Shown here: positions 1-7,113 of the stretch, piece after piece | Numbering within the stretch: position 1 is the first letter of the stretch | How the letters are laid out: each line of letters begins with the position of its first letter | NCBI GenBank assembly: GCA_002404295.1 | Contig: DHJK01000165.1 | Location: 18,968-29,604 of the forward strand | Length of the DNA: 10,637 nucleotides | Origin: Legionellales bacterium UBA4722 | GTDB lineage: Bacteria > Pseudomonadota > Gammaproteobacteria > DSM-16500 | Direction: 5' to 3' | Program-made: the position numbers and the translations under genes | The notes under the pieces: generated by a model | What the model was told of the DNA's origin: nothing | Databases searched by the model: none | What the model saw: only the letters and a program-made list of their open reading frames with translations

Positions 1-13
1 CTAATCAGCTCTG

Positions 14-70
14 AAAAGACTAGGTTGCTTCGCTCGCGCTCGCAATGACGGCAGTGGGTTGAGTTATTAC
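14..70. repeat. Dispersed palindromic repeat, degraded copy A
   Basis: The core GGTTGCTTCGCTCGC...GCAATGACG at 23-50 matches, in reverse complement, the repeat at the right edge of the window. The match extends outward into a near-identical GAAAAGACTA segment. To the right, GCAATGACGGC, TGGG, TGAG and TTATTAC (to 70) follow the right arm of the intact element at 3749-3820, so all three look like one repeat family. The left arm here does not match the intact copy, so this is a decayed or variant member. It codes for nothing. Confidence 0.7.
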
Positions 71-182
71 CGTTAACTTTATTCTTGGCAATTCAATTTT
101 TATTGTGCCATTACTAAGTAATCAAATATCAAATAAAAATCCAGTTCAGGCTTGCATCGCCGCATGACGGGCTACTTTCAAA
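71..182. other. Intergenic DNA without recognised features
   Basis: AT-rich DNA between repeat copy A and the promoter at 164-191. I see no convincing gene, RNA or terminator here. The stretch around 150-172 loosely resembles the GCATGACGG part of the palindromic repeats but is too degraded to call. Confidence 0.5.
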
Positions 183-191
183 TGTTATAAT
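164..191 (+). promoter_or_regulatory. Extended -10 sigma-70 promoter upstream of first GGA-loop RNA
   Basis: TGTTATAAT at 183-191 is a perfect extended -10 element (TGnTATAAT). Sixteen bases upstream, ATGACG (164-169) is a 4-of-6 match to the -35 consensus. Transcription would start near 197-199, directly at the hairpin CGACT-GTAGGAA-AGTCG (198-214), whose loop displays a GGA. No coding sequence follows. A transcript from here could end nearby or run to the terminator at 517-544, giving an RNA of about 350 nt. Confidence 0.5.
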
Positions 192-391
192 CTTAGCCGA
201 CTGTAGGAAAGTCGCTATACCTATTGTGCATGATCTAGGATAATTTTTGTCTATTTATGGCTTGAAAATAACTGTTTAAAAAATATAACTCCTTGATTTA
301 AAGTACCTTATGTATTTTAAATGTATATGGGTAGGGGTAGTACTAGGCGGATTAAGTAGAATACCGACCTGCTTTTGTTTTGAGGGGTTGA

Positions 392-397
392 TATACT
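392..397 (+). promoter_or_regulatory. Putative -10 box of the first GGA-loop RNA
   Basis: TATACT matches five of six bases of the -10 consensus and lies just before the first tightly spaced GGA hairpin (404-419). No good -35 exists at the proper distance, which fits an activator-dependent promoter, as is usual for Rsm RNAs controlled by GacA/LetA. A small palindrome, TAGTACTA (338-345), is centred near -61 from the implied start and could be the activator site. It does not match the published GacA or LetA boxes well. The region before the second RNA (3563-3575) aligns weakly with this one. Confidence 0.4.
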
Positions 398-402
398 GAT
401 TA

Positions 403-544
403 GGCATCAAGGATGATGCAGGTTGACTGAAAGGATTCTTGCAACCACTCCTCGTTTTGTATGCCCAAGGATGGATTTTCAAGCAAGGATTGCTTATATC
501 TGAGTTGAGCATTTCTGGCGGCCTTAACAGCCGCCTTTTTTTTT
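403..544 (+). ncRNA. CsrB/RsmY/RsmZ-like CsrA-sequestering small RNA, copy 1
   Basis: A roughly 140-nt non-coding RNA is predicted from a string of hairpins that each display AGGA in the loop, the hallmark of RNAs that titrate the translational regulator CsrA/RsmA. They are GCATC-AAGGAT-GATGC (404-419), GAA-AGGA-TTC (429-438) inside an outer stem GGTTG/CAACC (421-446), CCA-AGGA-TGG (465-474) and AAGCA-AGGAT-TGCTT (481-495). A perfect intrinsic terminator follows (517-544). The middle part (421-474) is repeated in a second RNA at 3605-3658, with the GGA loops kept and some stem bases changed. The size fits RsmY/RsmZ. The 5' end is uncertain: a strong promoter at 183-191 could give a CsrB-sized transcript from about 198 with one or two more GGA motifs. 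It lies just past the 3' end of the convergent kinase gene. The family call rests on structure, not on homology to a named RNA. Confidence 0.75.
517..544 (+). terminator. Rho-independent terminator of small RNA copy 1
   Basis: A perfect 6-bp GC stem, GGCGGC (517-522) with GCCGCC (530-535), encloses a 7-nt loop and is followed by nine T residues (536-544). It acts on the plus strand. The minus-strand kinase operon ends at 566, but read that way the hairpin is not followed by a U-run, so it is a poor terminator for that operon. Confidence 0.9.
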
Positions 545-565
545 GTCTCTCAGTACTAAAATAAA

Positions 566-1969
566 TTAGAAACGAGAATTATTCAACGTTAAGGTAAATA
601 CTGCTCCTTGACCAAGCCCCTTACTGCTTGCCTTCAGCTCACCACCTAACTCCTTCGCCGTTAATGCACTATCATGTAATCCAAATCCATGCCCTTCATT
701 TTTTGTAGTGAATCCGAAATTAAAAATTTTATTAATGTCTTCCGGCGGAATACCTAAGCCATTATCTATCACTTGAATAATTATATTTTCATCATTATCT
801 GCATCACAAGAAATAATGAGTTGTTTATCCATATTATTGCAAACAATTAGAGAATCAACCGCATTCTGTATTAAATTTCGAATTATTTTTTCAAGCTGAT
901 ATTGGTCAGTCAATATTAATAATTCATCTTTATAATGACGCACAAGAGTTATTTTATTAATTGCAATTTTGTTATTTTGCAAGGTTAAAATACTATCTAT
1001 TATTGTTGAGATGGCTGCTTTAGTTCTAACATTAGAAGGCTTTGATATTTCTTGTTGCATGGAAACTACACTTTTAATGTGGTCAATATGTATATTCATG
1101 GAGGTAATTTCCTCCAATAAGTCCAGCTTCTCTGCGTTGGCTTGTTGTGCAATTAGAGAAAGATATTCCAGCATCTTATTGCCATCTGGATTTTCAATGA
1201 AATATCGATTTTTTTCATTTGGTTTTTCTTTTATAAAATCAACAAATTCGGATAACTTCGTTAGGCTAATATTTTTTATTTTTTCATGCAAAATTTCAGA
1301 TGAGATACTCATATTGTTTAAAACATTACCGATGCCATGTAAAACACTTATTGCAACATCCGCCATCCCTGATTGACGTGCCTTATTTAACAAATCTTTA
1401 TTCAACGCATTAATTTTTTCTTGTGAGCTTATATTGATTAATGCTTGCGTAATTAATGTAGAATATCGCTTAATTAAATCTGCGTGTGCGTGGTTGAAAA
1501 AATTTAATCGAGAGTCGAAGCAAATTAATAAGGTGTCTTTTTCACTAAACCCTATCCGTATATGAATAGCAGATTTTATCTGGCTATTCAATTTATTAAA
1601 TAATGAGCGCCATTCTGGTATAGATTGAACATCAAACGAGATAGAAATGTCACCGCTCAGTATACGTTTAAAAAATTCTTGTGGTTCTAATTGAATATTA
1701 TAAAAAAAATCGGATGTTGCAGCTTTTGTTATGAATGCATGGTTTAAACCCGTAGTCATGATGATGATATCTTCACATCCGACTATGTCGCGCAAAATAG
1801 AAATAATATCTACTAGAATGTTCTTTTCATTAAATCGTTCAACTAAAAGCTTTAATCCTTTTAAAAGATTATCAGATTCTTGATTGATTTTTCTAGATAT
1901 AACCCGCTCATTTTCTAAATCAATGAGTGTTTCATACAATTCTTCAGCGCTGGTGATAGAATTATTCAT
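566..1969 (-). CDS. Soluble sensor histidine kinase, NahK-like, partner of the FIST protein
   Basis: A 467-residue cytoplasmic histidine kinase with no membrane segment. Residues 10-50 look coiled-coil, and 45-185 have the length and pattern of a GAF-like sensory domain (fold inferred). The dimerisation/phosphoacceptor helix carries GMADVAISVLHGIGNVLNN with the likely phosphorylated His211; this form of H-box is known from kinases with a VLHNVGNVLNS motif. The catalytic domain has an N box (NLIQNAVDS, 365-373), a G1 box (DNGLGI, 402-407), an F box (FNFGFTTK) and a G2 box (GHGFGLHDS, 426-434), so it should be active. No receiver or Hpt domain is present, so phosphate must pass to a protein encoded elsewhere. 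ATG starts 4 nt after the FIST gene stop, indicating one coupled operon. In Pseudomonas, Legionella and Vibrio a FIST haem protein (NosP) is encoded beside such a kinase (NahK in Pseudomonas) and inhibits it when bound to NO. That partnership is inferred here from context. Confidence 0.85.
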   Translation of the reverse strand: MNNSITSAEELYETLIDLENERVISRKINQESDNLLKGLKLLVERFNEKNILVDIISILRDIVGCEDIIIMTTGLNHAFITKAATSDFFYNIQLEPQEFFKRILSGDISISFDVQSIPEWRSLFNKLNSQIKSAIHIRIGFSEKDTLLICFDSRLNFFNHAHADLIKRYSTLITQALINISSQEKINALNKDLLNKARQSGMADVAISVLHGIGNVLNNMSISSEILHEKIKNISLTKLSEFVDFIKEKPNEKNRYFIENPDGNKMLEYLSLIAQQANAEKLDLLEEITSMNIHIDHIKSVVSMQQEISKPSNVRTKAAISTIIDSILTLQNNKIAINKITLVRHYKDELLILTDQYQLEKIIRNLIQNAVDSLIVCNNMDKQLIISCDADNDENIIIQVIDNGLGIPPEDINKIFNFGFTTKNEGHGFGLHDSALTAKELGGELKASSKGLGQGAVFTLTLNNSRF

Positions 1970-1973
1970 CGTA

Positions 1974-3164
1974 TTACCCGAATATTATTGCGGAAATCAT
2001 TAAATTACCGTGACGATTTTCCCCACCAAATAAACATCCTTGCTCTCCAAAACTAAGCATTCCCAAAAGTGGTTCTGAAGGTAACTCAGAGTGAATAGAG
2101 TCGATAACATCCTGGACTTCATCTTGAATCGCTAAGAAACATCCCGCACAATAAATAATGAATGCTCCTTTAGGCTTTGTGTCATTAGCGAGTGAATAAT
2201 TTTCCTTTGCTAAATGTATGACACGTTTTATCCTAGTCTTAATACTCTGTTTCGTTCCAGTCATTAATGTAATTTTATCATTCTTCTGAATGTTAGAGAA
2301 AAAACTCATGGATCCATCTGGAAAAATTTCATTAGGATGAGATAAGGTGTAATAAGGTATATTCCCGATCTTGCCAATCTCTCGACCTAAAGGATGAAGC
2401 GTCGATAAGCTAAGAATATTTGCATGGGTTCCTAACACATCCTGTAGGATGGATTCAGCCCATTGGTTATAAACATCAGCAGCTGGCTTGTTATCAATCA
2501 TATTAACAATGCGGCCGTTAGCTTTTGTTATAGTGCCAATGTGCTCAGTGGGCATATATCCACTGTGGAATGCATATCCTATTGGCTGAGACGTATAGAT
2601 TACAGCAACTGCTATACCATTTTGGTGGAGTTCATCTCCACAAAATTGTTGCCACAGCCCGGACACACTATTGTCTGCTGAAGTACCACCAAAAATGGGT
2701 ACCTGTTTCCCTACTACGCTCATAATACCGTTGATTAAGGCTTCTTCATATCCTGGCGCACTCGTTAGTAAAATCATAGTAGGTAATTCGCCGGGGCGTT
2801 TGGCATTTTCCATGGCCTTGCGTATGACTTCTTGTCCATCAAACTTAGGATCGTCACTTAATGACAAAGCTGCAATTCCATAACTGCCACTATCATCTTT
2901 GATGCCAAACAAACCTAATGCGCGCTTATTATCGCTACAATAACCGCGTTCAGTAATGAGCCCTATGCAACTAGTTCCACCAATAATCTTGGTATTTCCA
3001 AAAAGTTTTGTTAGCTCATGCAGTATAACTTCATTGTTATAAGTCACTGTTGAAAGAACAAATAAGAAAGAAGGAATGCCAATCCTATCTGTAAGTTGAG
3101 TGTATGCTTCTTGCGCCGCTTCTGTTTCATTAGATTTTGTTGAGCAGCCGGTTGCTATTTCCAT
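1974..3164 (-). CDS. FIST-domain sensor protein, NosP-like
   Basis: A 396-residue soluble protein made of a FIST_N domain (about residues 20-215) followed by FIST_C (about 225-385). Recognisable marks are the N-terminal segment ATGCSTKSNETEAAQEAY, IIGGTSCIGLITERG (60-74), FGGTSADN (158-165), the GIAVAVIYTSQPIGYAFHSG strand pair (183-202), YCAGCFLAI (338-346) and the closing LSFGEQGCLFGGENRHGNL segment (370-388). FIST domains are intracellular sensors. The subset beside histidine kinases, called NosP, binds haem and senses nitric oxide. The gene lies 4 nt upstream of such a kinase, which is the main reason for the NosP suggestion. Haem binding cannot be read from the sequence; His200 and His208 near the domain junction are only candidates. 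The ATG start is supported by the domain boundary. A GGAG lies 13 nt upstream, so the ribosome-binding site is weakly spaced. A FIST protein sensing another ligand remains possible. Confidence 0.82.
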   Translation of the reverse strand: MEIATGCSTKSNETEAAQEAYTQLTDRIGIPSFLFVLSTVTYNNEVILHELTKLFGNTKIIGGTSCIGLITERGYCSDNKRALGLFGIKDDSGSYGIAALSLSDDPKFDGQEVIRKAMENAKRPGELPTMILLTSAPGYEEALINGIMSVVGKQVPIFGGTSADNSVSGLWQQFCGDELHQNGIAVAVIYTSQPIGYAFHSGYMPTEHIGTITKANGRIVNMIDNKPAADVYNQWAESILQDVLGTHANILSLSTLHPLGREIGKIGNIPYYTLSHPNEIFPDGSMSFFSNIQKNDKITLMTGTKQSIKTRIKRVIHLAKENYSLANDTKPKGAFIIYCAGCFLAIQDEVQDVIDSIHSELPSEPLLGMLSFGEQGCLFGGENRHGNLMISAIIFG

Positions 3165-3562
3165 ATTCTATTTTTCACTCCATATTAGTCCTGATCTTGT
3201 CCCACCATTGCAGGCACAGCTACGTGGTATCTCTGAACTAATTCTCAAACACCATTTGCCAATTGAACCAATAGAGGAATGCCGGTGAATCCGATAATAA
3301 TACACTTCAATATACTAAAAAACACTCTGTTTAGTTAGCGCGTTGAGTCTGGTAAGCCACCCCGTCTCCGAAACAACTTAACTCATTGGAATTCTAGATA
3401 ATCGCTTGCTGCCGTGTGCGAGATATAGCACAAAACAATAAGGCCATTCGCTATTTTTTATGGCGTTATAGCTCTAATCTTTATTAACATGCTGAATTTA
3501 ATATTTTTTTTTGAGAAGAATTTATTTTGTCCAAAATAGCATTGAGTAGTCTTGTTTTTATC
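3165..3562. other. Intergenic region between sensor operon and second small RNA
   Basis: About 400 bp separate the FIST start from the second GGA-loop RNA. It must hold the operon promoter (minus) and the RNA promoter (plus), but I cannot point to a convincing box for the operon. A segment at 3190-3288 reads LVPPLQAQLRGISELILKHH in one plus frame and might be a decayed coding remnant; I cannot assign it. TGAGAAGAATTT (3512-3523) lies about 60 bp before the presumed RNA start and weakly recalls half of a LetA-type box. Confidence 0.4.
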
Positions 3563-3575
3563 AAAACTAGATTGA

Positions 3576-3731
3576 GGTAAGCTTCAATTCAGCTTTGGAT
3601 GGCTCTGGTGAATGAAAGGATTCTATAACCACTCCTCGTTTTGCGTGTTCAAGGATGGTTATTGTAGTAGGGATAGCTTGTTAGATTCTTTATGATAAAT
3701 TTTGGGACGACGAAAGTTGTCCCTTTTTTTT
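3576..3731 (+). ncRNA. CsrB/RsmY/RsmZ-like CsrA-sequestering small RNA, copy 2
   Basis: A second predicted CsrA-binding RNA of about 155 nt, paralogous to the one at 403-544. GGA sites are AGCT-TTGGAT-GGCT (3591-3604), GAA-AGGA-TTC (3614-3623) inside an outer GGT/ACC stem, CAAGGATG (3650-3657), which can also sit inside a longer AACCA/TGGTT stem (3627-3660), and an unpaired AGGGA (3669-3673). Identical to copy 1 are TGAAAGGATTCT (3613-3624) and the linker AACCACTCCTCGTTTTG (3627-3643); flanks and terminator differ. The 5' end is approximate: AAAACTAGATT (3563-3573) aligns weakly with the -10 region of copy 1 and has no good -35, suggesting activated transcription. A terminator closes the gene at 3704-3731. 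Two Rsm RNAs with overlapping function are usual in gammaproteobacteria, but close placement around a sensor operon is not something I know from elsewhere. Confidence 0.7.
3704..3731 (+). terminator. Rho-independent terminator of small RNA copy 2
   Basis: GGGACGAC (3704-3711) pairs with GTTGTCCC (3716-3723), including one G-U pair, around a stable GAAA tetraloop. Eight T residues follow (3724-3731). The stem differs entirely from that of copy 1, so the two terminators are independent. Confidence 0.92.
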
Positions 3732-3748
3732 GTCTTCTTGTAACTTTC

Positions 3749-3820
3749 GTAACAGCTCACCTCGGCGCCGTCATTGCTTCGCTTCGCTCGCAATGACGGC
3801 GGCTGGGAGTGAGCTGTTAC
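3749..3820. mobile_element. MITE-like palindromic element with terminal inverted repeats
   Basis: A 72-bp palindrome with perfect 12-bp ends, GTAACAGCTCAC (3749-3760) and GTGAGCTGTTAC (3809-3820). An inner perfect 12-bp pair follows, CGCCGTCATTGC (3766-3777) and GCAATGACGGCG (3790-3801), around a 12-nt GCTTCG-rich loop. The element is bordered on both sides by TAACTTTC (3741-3748 and 3821-3828), which could be an 8-bp target duplication. It encodes nothing and would have to be moved in trans. It sits between the terminator of the second small RNA and the der stop codon and may fold in der-operon mRNA. Caution: copy A at the left edge is also followed by TTAACTTT, so this octamer may belong to the element. 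Confidence 0.55.
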
Positions 3821-3840
3821 TAACTTTCAGAATAATTACG

Positions 3841-5226
3841 TTATCTTTTTTGATGCTGCATCAATCGAGTTTTCTTTCGACGCTGCTTGTCAGTCAACAC
3901 ATTCTTATTATCTTTATAGGGATTGTCACCACTCTTAAATTCAACTTGCACAGGCGTGCCAACGAGTTTTAATTTAGATTGAAAAGTATTGATTAAGTAG
4001 CGAGTGTAAGACGTCGGCAATGAAGTGACTTGATTGCCATGAATAATGATTAAAGGGGGGTTATGGCCGCCGGTGTGCGCGTAGCTTAATTTAATACGGC
4101 GACCATTCACTAGAGGGGGGGTGTGGGTTGTAACGGCTAAACGTAAAATTCTGGTGAGCTCTGAAGTAGAGATTTTTTTAGTGGCAGAGGCATACGCTTC
4201 TGTGATCGAAGAAAATAAATTACCGACGCCAGTGCCATGCAAGGCTGAAATAGTGTGGATTTTTGCAAATGAAACAAATTGTAATCTTCTATCCATCATA
4301 GAGCGAGTTGTATCGCGTTCGTGCGTGGTCATGCCATCCCATTTGTTCATCGCGATGACTAATGATTTGCCGCTTTCTATAACAAAACCTAACAAACGTA
4401 AATCTTGATCGGTGACACCTTCACGAGCATCCATCATAAAAAGAACGACGTTTGCAGCTTGAATGGATTGTAATGTTTTTACCACGGAAAATTTTTCGGT
4501 TGTTTCAAATACTTTTCCGCGACGGCGTAAGCCCGCAGTATCAATTAATGTATAACGTACATTCTGACGTTCTAACGGAATGTAAATGCTATCTCGCGTT
4601 GTGCCTGGTTGGTCACAAACAATCACGCGATCTTCGCCTAGCATGCGATTCGTTAAAGTAGATTTACCTACATTAGGTCTGCCCACAAAGGCTAATTTGA
4701 TACCTTGATCTATTTCGTTGGTTTCCTCAATAGGCGCTTCATCATCTTTAAAGAGTGTGACTACGAGTTCGTCAATACCGCTCTTGTGTGCAGCGGCTAT
4801 TGGGTGTGGTTCACCGAAACCTAATTTATAAAACTCTGCAATAGCAAACGTTAAATCCAGTCCTTCTGTTTTATTAGCAACGAGATAGATTTGTTTTTTT
4901 AACGAGCGCAGTTTTTCTACGATGATTTGATCTGCGTTGGTGATACCAGCGCGCGCATCGACGACAAATAACACTTTGTCTGCTTCTTGAATGGCCTGAA
5001 ATGCCTGTTCTTTTGTGAGTTGATCAATATCATCAGGCTCTTCTGTGAGCCCGCCTGTATCGATGGCAATGAAACGGTGATCTGCAACATCGGCTTCACC
5101 GTATTGCCTATCGCGTGTCATGCCAGGCATGTCTGATACTAAGGCTGCACGTGAAGACGTCAGGCAATTAAATAACGTGGATTTGCCCACATTGGGGCGA
5201 CCTACAATAGCGATGACTGGTAACAT
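3841..5226 (-). CDS. der: Ribosome-assembly GTPase Der (EngA)
   Basis: Der is an essential GTPase with two G domains in tandem that acts in maturation of the 50S ribosomal subunit. At 461 residues it is close to the usual length. Both domains carry GRPNVGKST P-loops (residues 9-17 and 182-190). The first has DTGG (56-59) and NKTE (118-121); the second has DTAG (227-230) and NKWD (292-295). A KH-like C-terminal domain spans about 350-440 and ends in a basic tail (RRKKTRLMQHQKR). The ATG overlaps the bamB stop by one base (TAATG) and no Shine-Dalgarno sequence is visible, so translation is probably coupled to bamB. It closes the yfgM-bamB-der operon. A palindromic element lies 20 bp past the stop. 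Confidence 0.97.
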   Translation of the reverse strand: MLPVIAIVGRPNVGKSTLFNCLTSSRAALVSDMPGMTRDRQYGEADVADHRFIAIDTGGLTEEPDDIDQLTKEQAFQAIQEADKVLFVVDARAGITNADQIIVEKLRSLKKQIYLVANKTEGLDLTFAIAEFYKLGFGEPHPIAAAHKSGIDELVVTLFKDDEAPIEETNEIDQGIKLAFVGRPNVGKSTLTNRMLGEDRVIVCDQPGTTRDSIYIPLERQNVRYTLIDTAGLRRRGKVFETTEKFSVVKTLQSIQAANVVLFMMDAREGVTDQDLRLLGFVIESGKSLVIAMNKWDGMTTHERDTTRSMMDRRLQFVSFAKIHTISALHGTGVGNLFSSITEAYASATKKISTSELTRILRLAVTTHTPPLVNGRRIKLSYAHTGGHNPPLIIIHGNQVTSLPTSYTRYLINTFQSKLKLVGTPVQVEFKSGDNPYKDNKNVLTDKQRRKKTRLMQHQKR

Positions 5227-6374
5227 TAGAGTGAGTACGCCGCTAATTGACCTTCTTTAGTGACCACATAGATAATATTATTATCAACAATGGGGGATGC
5301 ATAAATGCCTGAGAGATCGACACGCGTCCGTGCTACAAAGTGACCATCGTTTGTGTTTAACCAATGTAAATAACCTTCAGCATCGCCTACGATGACATTG
5401 TTGCCAAGTAGAGCAGGGCCTGAGAGGTTACGTGCTTCAAGTTCGGTTTGTTTCCATTCGAGTTTGCCGTTGTGTTTATTGAAGGCCCATAAATCACTTT
5501 TTGCATCGGTGATATAGACGCGTTCGCTATCTACAGCCATACCTGTGAAAGAGGATAAATCATGTGTCCAAACAACTTGGCCTGTGCTGAGCTCTAATGC
5601 TGCGATTTGACCTTGATAAGTGGCCACATACACACGGTTGCCAGCGACAACAGGATCCGCATCAATATCAATCATGCGTTGAACGGCAAAGATGCCATCG
5701 GGTATAGCAATCGGTTGTGACCAAAGTAAGCCGCCATTGCGTAAGGATAGTTTAGCTAAATTACCATTGGCAAAGCCTGCAATGACGGATTCATTGCTAA
5801 TTTGAGGAGCGCTTGCGCCGCGTAAAATTAAATTAGGTTCTGTTTGTTGGTATTGCCAGAGTAAATGACCATCTGTTGCAGAGAATGCCGATAACTTACC
5901 ATCGATCGCTTTAATGAGTACGATATTGTGACCTACGACGGGTGCTGCCAGTATTTCACTGGAGGTATGAGCTTTCCACGCGACCGTGCCATTTGCAGCC
6001 TGTAAAGCAAGAATATCACCTTCGCGTGTACCTATGATGACGACTTGGTTTGTAGCAGCGGGGCCTGCGCTAATGGGTGTGTTTGTATTAACACGCCATA
6101 GTGTTTTCCCTGTGGTTTTGCTGGTTGCGGTGACATAACCATTTTTGCTGGCGGTATAAATGCTGGTGTCGGTGATAGCAGGCACATAAGTGTAGAAATC
6201 ATCGCCAGAGCCCCAGCCTGTGGTTTTATTCCAGAGGGCATGTGGTTTTGCTTCGGGTTTGAATTTAACCAGTGGAGCGGGTGGTAAGGTATTATCTTTA
6301 TCAAAAAAACTACCGCAGGCACAGAGTGAAGCCGTTAATGCGGTGATTATTAATTTTCTTATCATTATTTTCAT
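5226..6374 (-). CDS. bamB: Outer-membrane assembly lipoprotein BamB
   Basis: BamB is the beta-propeller lipoprotein of the BAM complex, which inserts beta-barrel proteins into the outer membrane. The 382 residues begin with a lipoprotein signal peptide, with a short basic start, a hydrophobic stretch and the lipobox LCAC, giving Cys20 as the lipidated residue followed by Gly-Ser. The rest is a series of PQQ-like propeller repeats with W-rich blades such as GKTLWRVNT, DGHLLWQYQQ, TGQVVWTHDL and NGKLEWKQTE. It starts 13 bp after the yfgM stop and its stop overlaps the der start. A second in-frame ATG at codon 4 would also leave an intact signal peptide, and no strong ribosome-binding site separates the two choices. 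Confidence 0.95.
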   Translation of the reverse strand: MKIMIRKLIITALTASLCACGSFFDKDNTLPPAPLVKFKPEAKPHALWNKTTGWGSGDDFYTYVPAITDTSIYTASKNGYVTATSKTTGKTLWRVNTNTPISAGPAATNQVVIIGTREGDILALQAANGTVAWKAHTSSEILAAPVVGHNIVLIKAIDGKLSAFSATDGHLLWQYQQTEPNLILRGASAPQISNESVIAGFANGNLAKLSLRNGGLLWSQPIAIPDGIFAVQRMIDIDADPVVAGNRVYVATYQGQIAALELSTGQVVWTHDLSSFTGMAVDSERVYITDAKSDLWAFNKHNGKLEWKQTELEARNLSGPALLGNNVIVGDAEGYLHWLNTNDGHFVARTRVDLSGIYASPIVDNNIIYVVTKEGQLAAYSL

Positions 6375-6387
6375 AAATAAACAGTCT

Positions 6388-7035
6388 CTAGGTAGCAGTA
6401 TGGGTTGCTGTGGTCAGGTTGGCATATTTCATTTCTAAAATCGGCCGAGTGACTTCTGCATTGGGTAATTCTTGTAATGCAAGCTGATAAGCCTTGCGAG
6501 CGGCATTGGGATCTTGTTTGATGAGATACGCGTCACCACGTACTTCATCGACTAAGCCAATATAGTTTTTATCATTCATTTTTTTTAGTAATTTGAGCGC
6601 TTCATCTGGTTTTTGTTCGGTCAGCAAAATGCGTGCAACACGAATACGTGCAATTTCTCGCATGGATGTGTTTTTGCTGTGGTCTATGACCCAGTCTAAT
6701 TGCTTGATCGCTTCAGGGTAGTCATTTTTCAGCACAGCATCGCGTGCGAGTAATAACGAAGCCATATCTGCATAAGGTGTTTTGCGGTAGTGAGCGAGTA
6801 TTTTTTTTGCTTGGACAATAGCGCCATCCTCATTATTTTGAGCGCGCAAGGTCAGCATTTCATCATATACACTTGAAGCATGCATCAATACCTTATTTTG
6901 GTAATTTTGCCAATAACGCCAGCTAGTCGTCATTATCAGAGCAAGCACAATACCCAACACGATGGTGGGCCCATATTGCTTTAACCACGTTTTTAGCTGT
7001 TGAATTTGCTCTTGTTCAGTTAAATACTCTGTCAA
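6388..7035 (-). CDS. yfgM: YfgM/RcsN family inner-membrane TPR protein, TTG start
   Basis: A 215-residue inner-membrane protein with a short cytoplasmic N-terminus, one membrane segment (about residues 23-39, followed by WRYWQNYQNK) and a periplasmic TPR-like domain. In E. coli YfgM associates with the SecYEG translocon and PpiD and influences the Rcs stress response. The pattern WLKQYGP-hydrophobic-WRYW matches the family signature, and it lies directly before bamB as in E. coli. The start is TTG at 7033-7035, supported by AGGAG (7042-7046) six bases upstream and by family length. As first gene of the yfgM-bamB-der unit it must have a promoter in 7047-7257; I see no clear one. Unlike in E. 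coli it is separated from hisS by two opposite-strand genes. Confidence 0.9.
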   Translation of the reverse strand: MTEYLTEQEQIQQLKTWLKQYGPTIVLGIVLALIMTTSWRYWQNYQNKVLMHASSVYDEMLTLRAQNNEDGAIVQAKKILAHYRKTPYADMASLLLARDAVLKNDYPEAIKQLDWVIDHSKNTSMREIARIRVARILLTEQKPDEALKLLKKMNDKNYIGLVDEVRGDAYLIKQDPNAARKAYQLALQELPNAEVTRPILEMKYANLTTATHTAT

Positions 7036-7041
7036 GTCAGA

Positions 7042-7046
7042 CTCCT
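7042..7046 (-). promoter_or_regulatory. Ribosome-binding site deciding the TTG start of yfgM
   Basis: On the minus strand AGGAG lies six bases before TTG at 7035. No ATG or GTG is better placed, so this site fixes the unusual start. Confidence 0.75.
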
Positions 7047-7113
7047 GTTACTCGAGGGAGGTTTTTGGGGTGTAGATTTTGGCATATTTTGTGGGAAAAC
7101 GCACGTATCTTTG

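Noticed and set aside
276..512. A 78-residue open frame on the minus strand
   Set aside because: It is antisense to the GGA-loop RNA, has no ribosome-binding site or domain pattern, and the hairpins and terminator explain the sequence better.
969..1376. A 135-residue plus-strand frame inside the histidine kinase gene
   Set aside because: It is antisense to the intact phosphoacceptor domain and has no start signals.
3100..3288. A 62-residue plus-strand open frame starting inside the FIST gene
   Set aside because: It begins antisense to a solid gene and lacks a ribosome-binding site. The part beyond 3190 could be a coding remnant, but no family can be named.
3512..3525. A LetA/GacA-type activator box before small RNA 2
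   Set aside because: TGAGAAGAATTTAT keeps only one half of the known LetA palindrome, and copy 1 has no matching site, so no box is annotated.
6032..6322. A 96-residue minus-strand frame inside bamB
   Set aside because: It is a shifted-frame shadow of bamB, whose own frame carries the lipobox and propeller repeats.
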